Program-made: the position numbers and the translations under genes | DNA from: RYN-230 sp963837335 | GTDB lineage: Bacteria > Actinomycetota > Actinomycetes > Streptosporangiales > Streptosporangiaceae | Direction: 5' to 3' | DNA length: 64,000 bases | Assembly: GCA_963837335.1 (NCBI GenBank) | Contig: CAWINS010000084.1 | Location: 1 to 64,000, forward strand | Notes under the pieces: generated by a model | What the model was told of the DNA's origin: nothing | Databases searched by the model: none | What the model saw: only the letters and a program-made list of their open reading frames with translations | In this document: in pieces, positions 51,059 through 62,264 of the stretch | How positions within the stretch are numbered: the first letter of the stretch is position 1 | Layout: every line of letters begins with the position of its first letter

Positions 51059-52058
51059 ATGAGCAGCGCACCCGCAACAGCGAGCAGTACCGGCCAGACG
51101 GACGGCGGGACCGCCGCGGTCATCCGCACCGAGGAACTGACCAAGGTCTACCCGGGCACGGACTTCGCCGCCGTGGACCGGCTGAACCTGAGCGTCGAGG
51201 CCGGGGAGATCTTCGGCTTGCTGGGGCCGAACGGCGCCGGGAAGACCACAACCGCCGGCATCCTGACCACCCGGGTGCTGCCGACCTCGGGCCGGGCCTT
51301 CCTGGCCGGGGTGGACGTCGCGGCGCACCCGGCGCTGGCCAAGCAGCTGAGCGGGATCGTGTCCCAGCAGAACACGCTCGACCGCCAGCTGACCGTATGG
51401 GAGAACCTGTACTTCCACGGCCGGCTGTTCGGCATGGGCGCCAAGGCGTCCCGGCGGACCGCCGATGAGCTGCTCGAGCAGTTCCAGCTGTCCAGATGGG
51501 CCAAGGCCTCGGTGTACGCGCTGTCCGGCGGGATGGCCCAGCGGCTGATGGTGGCGCGGGCCATCTTCCACCGCCCCTCGGTGCTGTTCCTGGACGAGCC
51601 CACCGCGGGCCTGGACCCGCAGAGCCCGGCTCGCGCTGTGGGACCTGCTCCGCGAGCTGCACGGCGAGGGCCAGACGATCCTGCTCACCACGCACTACAT
51701 GGAAGAAGCGGACCAGCTCTGCGACCGGGTCGCGATCATGGACCACGGCAAGATCCTGGCCCTGGACACGCCGGCCGCGCTCAAGCAGAGCGTCGGCGCC
51801 GACACCGTGGTCACGGTGAAGACGGCGGGCGACACCGGCCGGCTGGCCGAACTGCTCAGCCAGGACGTGGACGGCGTCACCCGGACCCGGCCGGTGGAAG
51901 GCGGAGTCGAGCTGCACATGCAGGGCAGCGAGCGGCTGGTGCCGCGGATCGTGCTGGCCGCGGAGCGCGGCGGGTTCGACCTCGTGGACCTGTCGATCTC
52001 CGAGCCAAGCCTGGAGACCGTGTTCATCAACCTGACCGGCAAGGAGCTGCGGGACTGA
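51059..52058 (+). pseudogene. DrrA-type ABC exporter ATPase, single frameshift
   Basis: ATPase of a daunorubicin-resistance-type ABC-2 exporter, about 332 residues after repair. Walker A GLLGPNGAGKTTT, signature YALSGGMAQRLMVARAI, Walker B VLFLDEPTAGLDP. At 51625-51627 one extra C (CCC for CC) breaks the frame directly after the D loop; without it the protein continues SRLALWDLLRELHGEGQTILLTTHYMEEADQLCDRVAIMDHGK to the stop at 52058. TACGAT (51044-51049) lies just upstream of ATG 51059. The stop shares its A with the permease ATG. The break falls in a short C run and looks like a sequence error. Confidence 0.85.
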
Positions 52059-52939
52059 TGACCACCTCGCTGACCCCGCAGGCGCCCACGCGGCGGATCG
52101 GCGGCGGGCCAACCCGGTCGGTGGCCGCCGCGAGCTGGACCGCCCTCGGCGCGCTCATGCTGCGTGACCTGGTGGTCGTGCGCAAGCACTGGTGGGAGTT
52201 CGTGCTGCGCACCATCATCCAGCCGTTCCTGCTCTGCTTCGTGTTCCTGTTCGTGTTCCCGAAGATCGGCCAGAGCATCGGCGGGCACGGCACGGCCGCG
52301 GAGTCGGAGTTCGCGACCATTCTGGTGCCCGGCGTGGTCGGCATCTCCATCATGTTCCAGGGGGTGCAGTCCATCGCGCTGAACATGGCGCAGGAATTCG
52401 GGTTCACCCGGGAGATCGAGGACCGGGTCCAGGCCCCCTGCCCCATCTGGCTGGTCGCCATGGCCAAAGTGCTCTCGGGCGCGGCCCAGGGCGTGATCTC
52501 GGCCATCATCGTGCTGCCCATGGCCTCCGTGGTCCACGCCCCCGGCGTGCACGCGCACCTCTCGCTGCACTGGTGGATCATCCTCACGTTCGTGCCGCTG
52601 GCCGCCGTCGCCATGGCCGGGCTGGGACTGCTCCTGGGCACCAGCTTCGAGCCGCGGAACATCGGGCTGATGTTCGGCTTCATCATCCTGCCGATCACAT
52701 TCCTGGGCGGCACCTACTACTCCTGGACCAGGCTGGCGCCGGTCTCGGTGGGTGGCTGGCACTGGCTGCAGACCGTCGTGCTGATCAACCCGCTGATCTA
52801 CGTGAACGAGGGGATGCGGGCCGCGTTCACCGAAGCCCCGCACATGCACCTGTACGTGATCTACCCGGTGGTGGTCGGGTTCGCGGTGGTGTTCCTGGCC
52901 ATCGGGCTGCGGAACTTCCGGCGGCGCGTGCTGTCCTGA
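52058..52939 (+). CDS. ABC-2 type exporter permease (DrrB-like)
   Basis: Membrane component, 293 residues, with about six helices: TIIQPFLLCFVFLFVFPKIG, FATILVPGVVGISIMFQGVQSI, VISAIIVLPMASVVHAPG, IILTFVPLAAVAMAGLGLLLG, LMFGFIILPITFLGGTYY and VIYPVVVGFAVVFLAIGL. GTYYSWTRLAPV and NPLIYVNEGMRAAF are typical of DrrB permeases. Coupled to the ATPase by TGATG at 52056. The substrate is probably a hydrophobic natural product or lipid. Confidence 0.88.
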   Translation: MTTSLTPQAPTRRIGGGPTRSVAAASWTALGALMLRDLVVVRKHWWEFVLRTIIQPFLLCFVFLFVFPKIGQSIGGHGTAAESEFATILVPGVVGISIMFQGVQSIALNMAQEFGFTREIEDRVQAPCPIWLVAMAKVLSGAAQGVISAIIVLPMASVVHAPGVHAHLSLHWWIILTFVPLAAVAMAGLGLLLGTSFEPRNIGLMFGFIILPITFLGGTYYSWTRLAPVSVGGWHWLQTVVLINPLIYVNEGMRAAFTEAPHMHLYVIYPVVVGFAVVFLAIGLRNFRRRVLS

Positions 52940-53087
52940 CGGCGGCGCCAGGTCCGCTCCGCGCTGACCGCGGACCGGGATCGAACGCTGGGATGCGCCC
53001 CTGATTACGCTCTCCACCGCTGGTCACGCGGCCAGCTTCCGGCGGGTCCACGGGAGGAGCGCCGCACCGCCCGCCTTTGACTGACCC

Positions 53088-53130
53088 TTGACGGGACGTT
53101 TCCGCGCCATTAAATTACGGTCAAATTTAA
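53088..53130 (+). promoter_or_regulatory. promoter with AT-rich inverted repeat before the GH64-like gene
   Basis: -35 TTGACG (53088-53093), 17-bp spacer, -10 TAAATT (53111-53116). TTAAATT (53110-53116) and AATTTAA (53124-53130) form an inverted repeat over the -10 and start point, a likely operator. The leader to ATG 53182 is about 60 bases. A second TTGACT lies at 53077. Confidence 0.7.
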
Positions 53131-53181
53131 GCCTTAAATCAGGCTCGTACTTCTCCGGTCCCCCGCTCACCGGGAGATGTC

Positions 53182-54992
53182 ATGCGCTCCGCTGCTCACT
53201 TCCGTCCTGTCTCACTCCGCCTCCTGACTACCATCGCCGCCATACTGGCCCTGGCCGCGGCGTTACTCGCGGGCACGGCCCACAGCGCCGAGGCCGCGAC
53301 CCTGCTGTCGCAGGGCAAGACCGCGACCGCGTCGTCGGTGGAGAACGCGACGTTCCCCGCGTCCGCCGCGGTGGACGGCAACACCGGCACCCGCTGGTCC
53401 AGCGCGTTCAGCGACCCGCAGTGGCTGGAGGTGGATCTCGGCGCCACCGCCTCCATCAGCCAGGTCGTGCTCCAGTGGGAGACGGCCTACGCCACCGGAT
53501 TCCAGATCCAGACGTCCAGTAACGGCACGAACTGGACCACGATCTACTCCACCACGACCGGCACGGCGGCACGCAGACCCTGAACGTGACCGGCACGGGC
53601 CGCTACGTCCGCATGTACGGCACGGCCCGGGCCACCCAGTACGGGTACAGCCTGTGGGAGTTCCAGGTCTACGGCACCACGGGCAGCACTGGCTCGTCGT
53701 GCAGCACCACGGATGCCGCGCTGAACCACCCCGCCACCGCATCCTCGCTGGAGAACGCGTCGTTCCCGGCGTCGGCGGCCGTGGACGGCAACACCGGCAC
53801 CCGCTGGTCCAGCGCGTTCTCCGACCCGCAGTGGCTGCAGGTCGACCTGGGCTCCAGCCAGACGATCTGCGAGGTGACCCTGGACTGGGAGGCGGCCTAC
53901 GCGACGGCGTTCCAGATCCAGGTCTCGCCCGACGGGACGAACTGGACCACGGTCTACTCGACCACCACCGGCACGGGCGGCACCCAGACCCTGTCGGTCT
54001 CCGGGACCGGACGTTATGTGCGGATGTACGGCACCGCCCGCGCCACCCCGTATGGCTACTCGCTGTGGGAGTTCGGGGTGTACACCACCGGCTCCGGGGC
54101 CGGACCGACTCCCACGCCCACACCCACGCCGACCTCCACGGGCTCGGGCGGGGGCACGGGCGCGCCGCCCGCCTCGTTCTGGGGCAACACCAGCGCCATC
54201 CCCGCGGCTACCCACGTCCTGGAAGTGTCGATCGTGAACCAGACGAACGGGCAGTACCCCGACAGCCAGGTGTACTGGAGCTTCAACGGCCAGGAGGAGT
54301 CGATCGCGCAGCAGCCGTACGTGGACATGCCGGCCAACTCCGCGGGCCGGATGTACTTCTACCTCGGCTCCCCGAACAGCCAGTACTACGACTTCATCGA
54401 GTTCACGGTGGGCGCGTCGTCGATCAACGTGGACACCACCCGGGTGGACCGCTTCGGCCTCAAGCTGGCCCTGCTGCTGCACGGCCACGACGGCTCCAAC
54501 CAGGAGGTCGGCGAGAACTACGCCACGTTCCAGGAGAGCCGCACGGCCACGTTCGCGCGGTTCCAGAGTTCGGTGCCGACCCAGTTCAAGGAGCTGGCCA
54601 CGGACCAGGCCCCGTACGGCATCCCGTCGCCGGGCAACGACCCGGCGTTCCAGCCGGGCGGCGCGTACGCGAGCTACTTCACCAGCTACGCAGCCTCCGA
54701 AGGGGACACCTCCGACTCCACCGCGCAGATCTTCGGCTGCGGCGGGACGCTGGCGGCTAATCCCCCGCTGTGCGCCGGGCTGAACCGGCACGTAGCGCAG
54801 CTGCCCGCGGCGCAGCAGTCGAATCCGGCCAACTTCTACCAGGCGGCCCCGGCCAACTACTACGCCCAGTTCTGGCACCAGAACGCCATCAACGGGCTGC
54901 AATACGGCTTCCCGTACGACGACGACGCCGGGCAGTCCTCCGACATCTCGATCACCAACCCGCAGTACCTGGTCGTCGCGGTGGGCTGGTAA
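53182..54992 (+). pseudogene. secreted GH64-like beta-1,3-glucanase with two discoidin-type CBMs, single frameshift
   Basis: About 603 residues after repair, start ATG 53182 with GGGAGAT upstream. A signal peptide (LLTTIAAILALAAALLAGTAHSAEA, about residues 14-38), two F5/8 type C (discoidin) domains (AVDGNTGTRWSSAFSDPQWL in each), a TPTPTPTPT linker, and a C-terminal glucanase-like domain (VDTTRVDRFGLKLALLLHGHDG, VGENYATFQESR, YYAQFWHQNAINGLQYGFPYDD) like the GH64/thaumatin-fold group. One G is missing near 53565 in the first CBM (GCACGGCGG for GCACGGGCGG); the second CBM shows the correct form. Probably degrades fungal or plant beta-glucan outside the cell. Confidence 0.83.
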
Positions 54993-54996
54993 CCCC

Positions 54997-55036
54997 GTGG
55001 TTCCCTGACCGGGCCCGGGCCCGGTCAGGGAACCAC
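54997..55036. terminator. perfect 40-bp palindrome after GH64-like gene
   Basis: All 40 bases from 54997 to 55036 equal their own reverse complement, centred on GGGCCCGGGCCC. It begins 4 bp after the stop. As RNA it would fold into a long stem; as DNA it could extrude a cruciform. Likely a terminator for this gene, and possibly for the convergent cyclase gene. Confidence 0.85.
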
Positions 55037-55113
55037 ACGCTCAGGGCTTGTTCAGGGGCGGCCGGCCCGCTTCGCTGCGGCCCCAGATTTCGCCGGGGGC
55101 CGGACGGCCTGAT

Positions 55114-58100
55114 CTAGCCCGGTGACCTGTCTCCCGCCGGTGTGCGGTCCGCAGCCCGCGTCAGGTCCACGGCCCGGTCGAGTAGGGGCTGGCAGCGCAG
55201 CCGACTGGCGATGTCGCGGGCTTCGCCCATGACACCCGCGGCCGCATCCGCGTCGCCTGCGCGCAGGAGCTGCCCGGCGTGGTCGAGCAGGCCGTGGGCC
55301 AGGTGGTACGGGGTGCTGTGCGCGCGCAAGCTGGCGATCGCGGACACGAAAGACGCCGGGGCATCCGGATCAACGCGGCCATCGGCGAGACGGGCCCGGA
55401 CCAGGTCCGCTTCGCCGCGCAGCATCGGAGCAACGTAGCCACGAGGGAAGGAGTCGAGCAGGTCAAGCAGTTCACTGACGGTTTCGATATCGCCCAGTTC
55501 CAGAGCGGAGCGGGCCGCCAGTGGCCACCCCCAGCGCAGGCACTCGTGGCTTATCCCCAGAGCGCTGACGTGGGCGAGCGCGCTGCGAGCGTGGCACAGG
55601 GCGTCAGCCAGCTGGTGGCGGGCCGCGGCAGTGAAGGCTTCTATGATGTTGACCGTTGCGATGTCCTGCGGATCTTCGCTGGCTCGCAGGCCGGGCAGCG
55701 CGGCGACCAGGTTCTCCGCGGTCTCGCTAGCACCGCGCAGTGCCGCCAGCCAACCCCGGCACGAGACGAGGCGTTCCATGTCGGCCAGACCATCGGCTTC
55801 CGCGGCCGTCAGCTCATCGTCGGCCGTATCCCAGTCGCCGAGCAGCAGCAGCGCCTGAACCAGGTTCATGATGGTCCCAGCCAGATAGTCCCGCAGGCCA
55901 GCCTGGCGCAGATAACCTGCAGCGGTCTGCGCTGCCTCCACGGCCGCCACGGGGTCGGTGACCGATACTGCGTCCGACAGGTTGAGCAGGACGCGTCCCA
56001 GGCGCACGGTGTCGCCGGCCTGCTCGGCGAGCCGCGCCGCCTCACGCAGGTAAGCCACCGCCTGGGGACGCCGCTCAGCCGCCTCATGGTAGAGGCCGCG
56101 GGTCAAGAACAGCCCGGCCAGCTGCTCGATCCCGACATCGAGGGCCTGGCCGAGGTTGAGCACCTCGCTGGTCGCCCGGTCCGCTTCGGGCGAGCCAGCG
56201 AACACTTCCACGATCGCCAGTTCCTCCAGCACGCGGACGGTGTCGGTGTCGGGGTCGGCCCGGAGGATCTCGGCCGCGCCGGTGAGCTGTTCCCGGGCCT
56301 CCGCAAGGCGGCCGCGCAGTCGAAGTCCCCGTCCGGCGATCACCAGGGCGCGGGCCGCCGCGCGGGCATCGCCACCGTCGCGATAGTGCTGGCAGGCATG
56401 CGCGGCATAATTGTCGGCCGCAGCGTAGTCGCCGTCGGTTATGGCGCCTTCCGCGGCCCGTTCCCACAACATTCCGGCCGTTCGCTGCCCCTCTGGGGTG
56501 TCGGTCTGGGTGAGCTGCGCGGCGCTGAGGTAACTGGTGGCAGCCCGCGCCGGGGCACCGGTGCGCTCAGCCCGTTCCGCGGCCCGGATCAGCGCGCTGC
56601 TGGCCTGGGTACGGATTTCCTGCATGTCAGGATCTTCGGGGCTGGCGTGGAGCGCGTCGAGGTAGTGGCGGGCGATGACGTCGGCCACTTCTTCCCCGTC
56701 GCCAGGGAACGCGGTGCGCAGGTGGGCGGCCACCGCCAGGTGACGGTTCTTGCGATCGCGGCGGGAGAGTGTGTCGTACGCGACCTGGCGCAGCATCTGC
56801 TGCGCGAACTGATAGCTCCCTCGCTGCGGGGACAGCGGGTCGGCGGACACGCTGAGCACCTCGCGGCGTACCAGCTCGGCCAGGCCTGCCGCACCGCCGC
56901 CTCATCCTGTCCCGATACCGCGATCAGCGCATCGGCTGGGAACGTGGTGCCGAGCACGGCGGCGTCGGCAAGCAGCCGTCGCACGTCCGGCTCCAGGGCA
57001 TCTAGCCGGGCGGCGAGCAGCGCGTGAAGGCTGTCCGGGACACGGAGGTCCCCGACCTCACCGACGAGGCGGTACGCTCCCTCGACCGGCTGGACTATGT
57101 CGCGGTCGATCAGCGAGCGTACCGTCTCCACCGCGAAAAGCGGGATGCCCTGAGCCTGGCCGGTGACCGCGGCACGCGCTGCGGCTGACATCTGCGGCAC
57201 CAGCGCGTCCACCAGCTTGTTCATCGACGCCGGGTCCAGCGGGTCCAGGGTCAGCGTGATCCGGTTGGGCCCGGCGCCGAACCCGGGCCGGATCTCGCCG
57301 AGCTCGGGGCGCGCGAATACCAGTAGGTAAACCGGCAGATTCCGGGCCCAGTCGATGAGATATCCCAGAAATTCGAGCAGCCCCGCGTCCGCATGCTGGG
57401 CATCCTCGACCAGCAGCACCACCGGCTGGTCCTCCGCCAGGCGCTCGAAGAACAGCCGCCACCCGGCGAACAGCTCCTCCCGCGACAGCGGACCTCCACC
57501 ATCAGCAGGGAACATCACCCCGAGCAGCCGTCCCAGCCGCACCCCTACGTAGGCTCGCTCATCGGCATCGGGGACGAATCTGTCCAGCCCAGCGGCCAGC
57601 TTGGCGGCCGCGGTGTCGGCTGGGTCTTCCTCGGCGATCCCCATTCGCTGCCGGACGATTTCTGCCAGGGCCCAGAAGGCCACCCCCTCCCCGTAGGAAA
57701 GGCAGCGACCCCGGTGCCACCACACCGTCTCCGCCAGGCCATCAATGTATTTCTCGAACTCCCAGCCCAGCCGGGACTTTCCCACCCCGGCCGCTCCGGA
57801 GACCAGGACCAGCCGGGGCGCCCGCCGTTCCGTCGTCGCGTGGAACAGTTCCTTGACCGTGCGCAGCTCGGCGTCTCGCCCCACCAGCGGCGCCTCCAGG
57901 CCGTCGACCCGCTGGACGCCGCCCACGCCCGACAGCACCCGGTCGGCCCGCCACAACTGAGCCGGCTCAGTCTTTCCCTTCAGCTCGTGGCGCCCCGCAT
58001 CGGCGAACGCCACCCCACCACCCGCCAGCCGCTGCGTCGGGCTGTCCACGAGTACCTGCCCAGGTTCTGCCGCAGACTGCACCCGGGCCGCGGTGTTCAC

Positions 58101-58718
58101 CGCGTCCCCGGCGACCATGCCTTCGGCGACCGCGCCGAGCGTGACCGCAACCTCACCGGTCACCACCCCCGCGCGGACCGCCAGGCCCGGCACACCGGCC
58201 TCGTGCCCCAGCTGGCTCACCGCGGACACCAGATCAAGCGCCGCCCGCACCGCGCGCTCTGTGTCTCCCTCGGCCGCCACAGGCGTCCCCCACACCGCCA
58301 TGACCGCGTCACCGATGAACTTCTCAACCAGCCCGCCGTACCGGCCGATCACGGTCCGGGCCACGCCGAAATACGCCGACAGCAACTCGCGGACCAGCTC
58401 AGGATCCCGCGACTCTGACAATGGGGTAAACCCCACGACGTCGCAGAACAGCACCGAACAGACCCGTCGCTCCGCCACCGGTCCCGCGCTATTACCCGCG
58501 GCCCCAGCCCGCACGACATCTGCCGTCGGCCCGTCCAGGTGGGTCACCCCGGACGCTGAGGCCTGCCCGGCCAGCGCGGCACCGCATGCGGAGCAGAACC
58601 GCTGCTCCGAAGTGACTGGACGGCCACACGACGGGCAGCCCGCTAGAGGAGCGCCGCATTCGCTGCAGAACTTGTCGCCCCCCGCCGCCGACGCGCCGCA
58701 CTGGCCGCACGTCACCAT
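55114..58718 (-). pseudogene. zinc-ribbon / class III cyclase / STAND ATPase / TPR protein, single frameshift
   Basis: About 1200 residues after repair. N-terminal double zinc ribbon (CGQCGASAAGGDKFCSECG, CPSCGRPVTSEQRFCSACG), class III nucleotide cyclase domain at about residues 80-260 (VCSVLFCDVVGFTPLSE, EKFIGDAVMAVWG, GDAVNTAARVQS), AAA/STAND ATPase (VLVSGAAGVGKSRLGWEF; VVLLVEDAQHAD) and a long TPR tail. Near 56885 one G is missing: QDEAAVRQ should run on as GLAELVRREVLSVSADP, and the TPR part then continues to 55114. Start ATG 58718 has TACACT (58730-58725) six bases upstream, a leaderless pattern. It may make cAMP or sense nucleotides in response to an unknown ligand. Confidence 0.82.
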
Positions 58719-58724
58719 TGGGTC

Positions 58725-58730
58725 AGTGTA
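58725..58730 (-). promoter_or_regulatory. -10 box of the minus-strand cyclase-STAND gene
   Basis: TACACT on the minus strand, six bases before ATG 58718. The 318-bp gap 58719-59036 contains no gene I can support; GTGTATTT occurs at both ends (58727 and 58983), possibly a shared control site. Confidence 0.55.
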
Positions 58731-59036
58731 TTTCCCCGGCGAGATTCCGCCAGGGTCCGGTCAGTGCGGCCAGGCCCCGGGCTCGCGGGCCAGGCCGAGG
58801 GCGGCGGTGCAGCCGGTGCCCGGCTCGCGGTGGGCTGGTGACTCCCGGTGGGGTAGCACCCATCGTGACCGGATAACCGGGAACGACGGTGCCCCCGGCT
58901 CGACGATAGCCGGGAGCCGCGCTGGCCGCATGCCAGCAAGGTCCCGCCCGGGCCCTGGTCCCGCCAACGCGGAGTTACAAGTGTGTATTTACGGCTCCGC
59001 CCTTGACCGTGAGGCAACGGGGGAAAGACTTCATTC

Positions 59037-62000
59037 ATGGGGGGGCTGTCCAGGGAGTGTTCGGCCTGCGGGGAGGTTAACCCGCCGCGGGCGCGTTTCT
59101 GCCTGGAATGCGGGCAGCCAATGGAAGGCGGCCCAGAACCGGTGCTGGCGCTGCGCCGGAACATCTCGGTCATCTTCGCCGACCTGGTCGGCTCCACCAT
59201 GCTCGGGGAGGCCCTGGACGCGGAAGCGCTGCGCTACGTTACCGGCCGTTATTTCGACACGATGCGGGCAGCCGCTGAGCGCCACGAGGGCACTGTGGAG
59301 AAGTTCATCGGCGATGCCGTCGTGGTGTTGTTCGGGGTGCCCCGAGTCCGGGAAGACGACGCGATGCGCGCCGTCCGCGCGGCCGCCGACATGCGCGCCG
59401 AATTGAGCACGCTGAATGATGAGCTGCAGCGTGACCTCTCCGTCACGCTGCAGATCCGGATCGGCGTCAACACCGGCGAGGTCGTCGTCGGCGAGCGCCG
59501 GGCCGGCGGCTCCGCGGCCACCGGCGATGCCGTCAACGTGGCCGCCCGGCTCGAGCAGGTCGCCGGCCCGGGTCAGGTGCTGATCGGCGAGAGCACACTC
59601 CGCTTGGTCCGGGCGGCGGTGGATGCCGAACCGGTCGAACCGCTGCGGCTGAAAGGCAAGGCGGAGCCGGTGGTGGCCTGGCGGCTGCTGAGTGTCGCCG
59701 GGCCAGCCAGGCCGGTCGCGAACCGGGCCACGGAACTGTTCGTCGGCCGGGACCCGCAGCTGCGGGTGCTCGACGACGTGTTCCGGCGAGCGGTGGACGA
59801 ACGAACCTGTCAGCTCGTTACTGTCCTCGGTGCCGCCGGGATCGGGAAGAGCCGTCTGGCCGATGAATTCGCCGCCTCCGTCTCCGCGGCGAGGGTGCTC
59901 ATGGGACGCTGCCTGTCCTACGGCGAGGGTGCCACCTACTGGCCGCTGCGAGAGGCAGCGCTCAGCGCTGTCGGCCTGACCGGCGACGAGCCTGCCGCTG
60001 TCGCCGAGACGGCCTTCGCCGCGGCCCTCGGCGACAGCGCCGATACCGCCAACATCGTCACGCGGCTGCTCGCGCTCGCCGGGTATCGACCGCGAGACGT
60101 CCGTGCCGGAAGACGTGCCGTGGGCGATGCGGCTGTTCCTCGAGCGGCTGGCCACGCGGCAGCCGGTGATCCTCGTGGTCGACGACCTGCATTGGGCCGA
60201 GCCCGGGCTGCTCGACGTCCTGGAGCATGTCGCGGACTGGAGCCGCGACTCGCCGATCATGCTGCTCGCACTGGCCCGGCCCGAGTTCTACGACAGCCGG
60301 CCGACCTGGGGTGGCGGGAAGCTCAACGCGACCGCCCTGCTGCTACCGGCGCTGGACGACGCCGCCACCGCGAGCCTGCTGGGCAAGCACGACCTGCCGG
60401 ACGTGGTGCAGCGCCGCATCGTCGAGGCCTCCGGCGGCAACCCCCTGTTCAGCGAGCAACTGGTCGCGATGCTCATGGACGAAGGTCACGTGGCCCTGGC
60501 CGATGGCGTCGCTACCTGGATCGGCGGTCCGCCGGGTGAGGTCACGTGGACGATGCCGCCCTCGGTGTCGGCGCTCCTGGCCGCGCGCATCGACCGGCTG
60601 GCCGACGTCGAGCGCACTATCCTGGGCTGCGCCGCCGTGATCGGCACGATGTTCTATGCCGAGGCGATCGCCGCCCTGACCGGCACCCCGCTGCCGGAAG
60701 TGCAGCGGGTCCTGGCCCTGCTGGTCCGCAAGGAACTGCTGCGGTCGGCGGTGACCGACCTGCCCGGGCTTACCGCCTACCGATTCCTCCACGTTCTTGT
60801 CCGTGACGCCGCCTACGACGGTCTGGCCAAGGCCAGCCGAGCGGCCTGGCACGAGCAGCTGGCCGACTGGCTATCCGGGCTGCCTGGTGACGTCGCGCTG
60901 GACGAGATCGTGGGGCATCATCTGGCCTCAGCGTGGGAGTACCGCACCCAGCTGGGCCCGGCCAGTTCCCAGGTCCGCGACCTGGCGGCTCGCGCCGCCC
61001 GGAAGCTGGCCGCGGCGGGCCGGCGGCTCGCGCTGTCCGATATCGCCGCAGCGGCGTCGATGCTGCAGCGGGCGGCCAGCATGCTCGAGCCGGATGATCC
61101 TGCCCGGGCGGAATGCCTGCTGAGCCTGGGTGCCCAGCGGCTCGAGCTCGGTGAGATCGATCAGGCCCTCGACGCCCTGCGGACGGCTGCGGACGCCGCG
61201 GATCCGCGGCAGGCGATCCTGGCCCAGGTGCTGATGCGCGGGGGCAACATGCTGACCGCCGGCAACTCCGCCGAGGACTACGAGGCGGTGGTGCGGGATG
61301 CGATACACCGCTTCCAGGAGTGGGGTGATGACCGGGGCCTGGCGGAGGCTTACCTGACCCAAGCCGACCTGGCCTTCATGCGCGGACACTGCTCGCGCGC
61401 CACCAGACTGCTCGAACTCGCGCTCAAGCACGGCGAGGCGGCAGGTGACGCAGGCTGCGTGGCGCGGGCGCGCAGCCTGCTCGGGGTGGCCATGATTTTG
61501 GGCCCGCGCCCGCCGAGCAGGTAATCGCCTCGCTCACCAGATGGTGGCCTCCTCCGGCAACGATCCCCGGGTCCGGGCCGAGGCCGAGCAGGTGACCTGC
61601 GTCATGCACGCGATGTGCGGGCGGTTCGACCAGGCGCGGGCCATCGGTCGCGATGCCCGCCAGCACCTCGCTGACGTCGGGACACCGGCTGTTCCTGGCC
61701 AACCTCGCGCAGAGCACCGGTCACGTCGAGGAGCTCGCCGGTGACCTGGCCAGCCGCCGAAGCGGAGTACGCGTGGTCGTGCCGCCGAGCTGCAAGCGAT
61801 CCGCGAAAGTTCCTACCTGTCGACCGTCGCCGGCCTGCACGCCCGGCTGCTGGCTCGGCGCGGGAAGCCCGCGCCCGCCCGGGCGGCTCTGGAGCTGGCC
61901 CGCGGCCACGGCTCCGCGGACGACGTGTCGACGCAATCGCTGGTGCTGCAGGCCGAGGGGCTGCTCGCTGCGGCGGCCGGAGAGGCTGGCCTGGCCCGCG

Positions 62001-62264
62001 CGGCCGCCGCCGATGCGGTTCAGCGCGAGCATGGCGACGAGATGCCGGACTCTGTCGGTGAGGCCCATCTGACCGCCGCCGACGTCGAGCGGATGCTCGG
62101 CAGCACCGCCCGGGAACGAGGAGCACCTGGTCGCGGCACGAGAGTTGTTCGAGGTCAAGGGGAACGTGGTCCGGGTACGCGAGGTAACCAGCCGCCTCGG
62201 CGACCTCGGTCTGGGCCTTGCTGGAGATGACGGTGCAACGGCCCATGAGGCGGAGAACCGCTAG
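59037..62264 (+). pseudogene. second class III cyclase / STAND ATPase / TPR protein, multiple frameshifts
   Basis: About 1070 residues if repaired, start ATG 59037 with GGGGGAAAG nine bases upstream. One zinc ribbon (CSACGEVNPPRARFCLECG), cyclase domain (ISVIFADLVGSTMLGE, EKFIGDAVVVLFG, ATGDAVNVAARLEQV), STAND ATPase (TVLGAAGIGKSRLADEF; ILVVDDLHWAEPG), TPR-like tail. Frame changes occur near 60084, 61503, 61539, 61678, 61750, 61780 and 62115; six fall in the last 770 bp. The final frame ends AHEAENR and stops at 62264. Each piece stays protein-like. The cyclase half is intact and could still be made. It diverges from the related gene at 58718. Confidence 0.78.

Noticed and set aside
50969..52939. 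ABC ATPase-permease fusion protein
   Set aside because: The joined frame arises because the ATPase is frameshifted; the middle part is out-of-frame Arg/Gly-rich sequence. The ATPase and permease are separate genes joined by TGATG.
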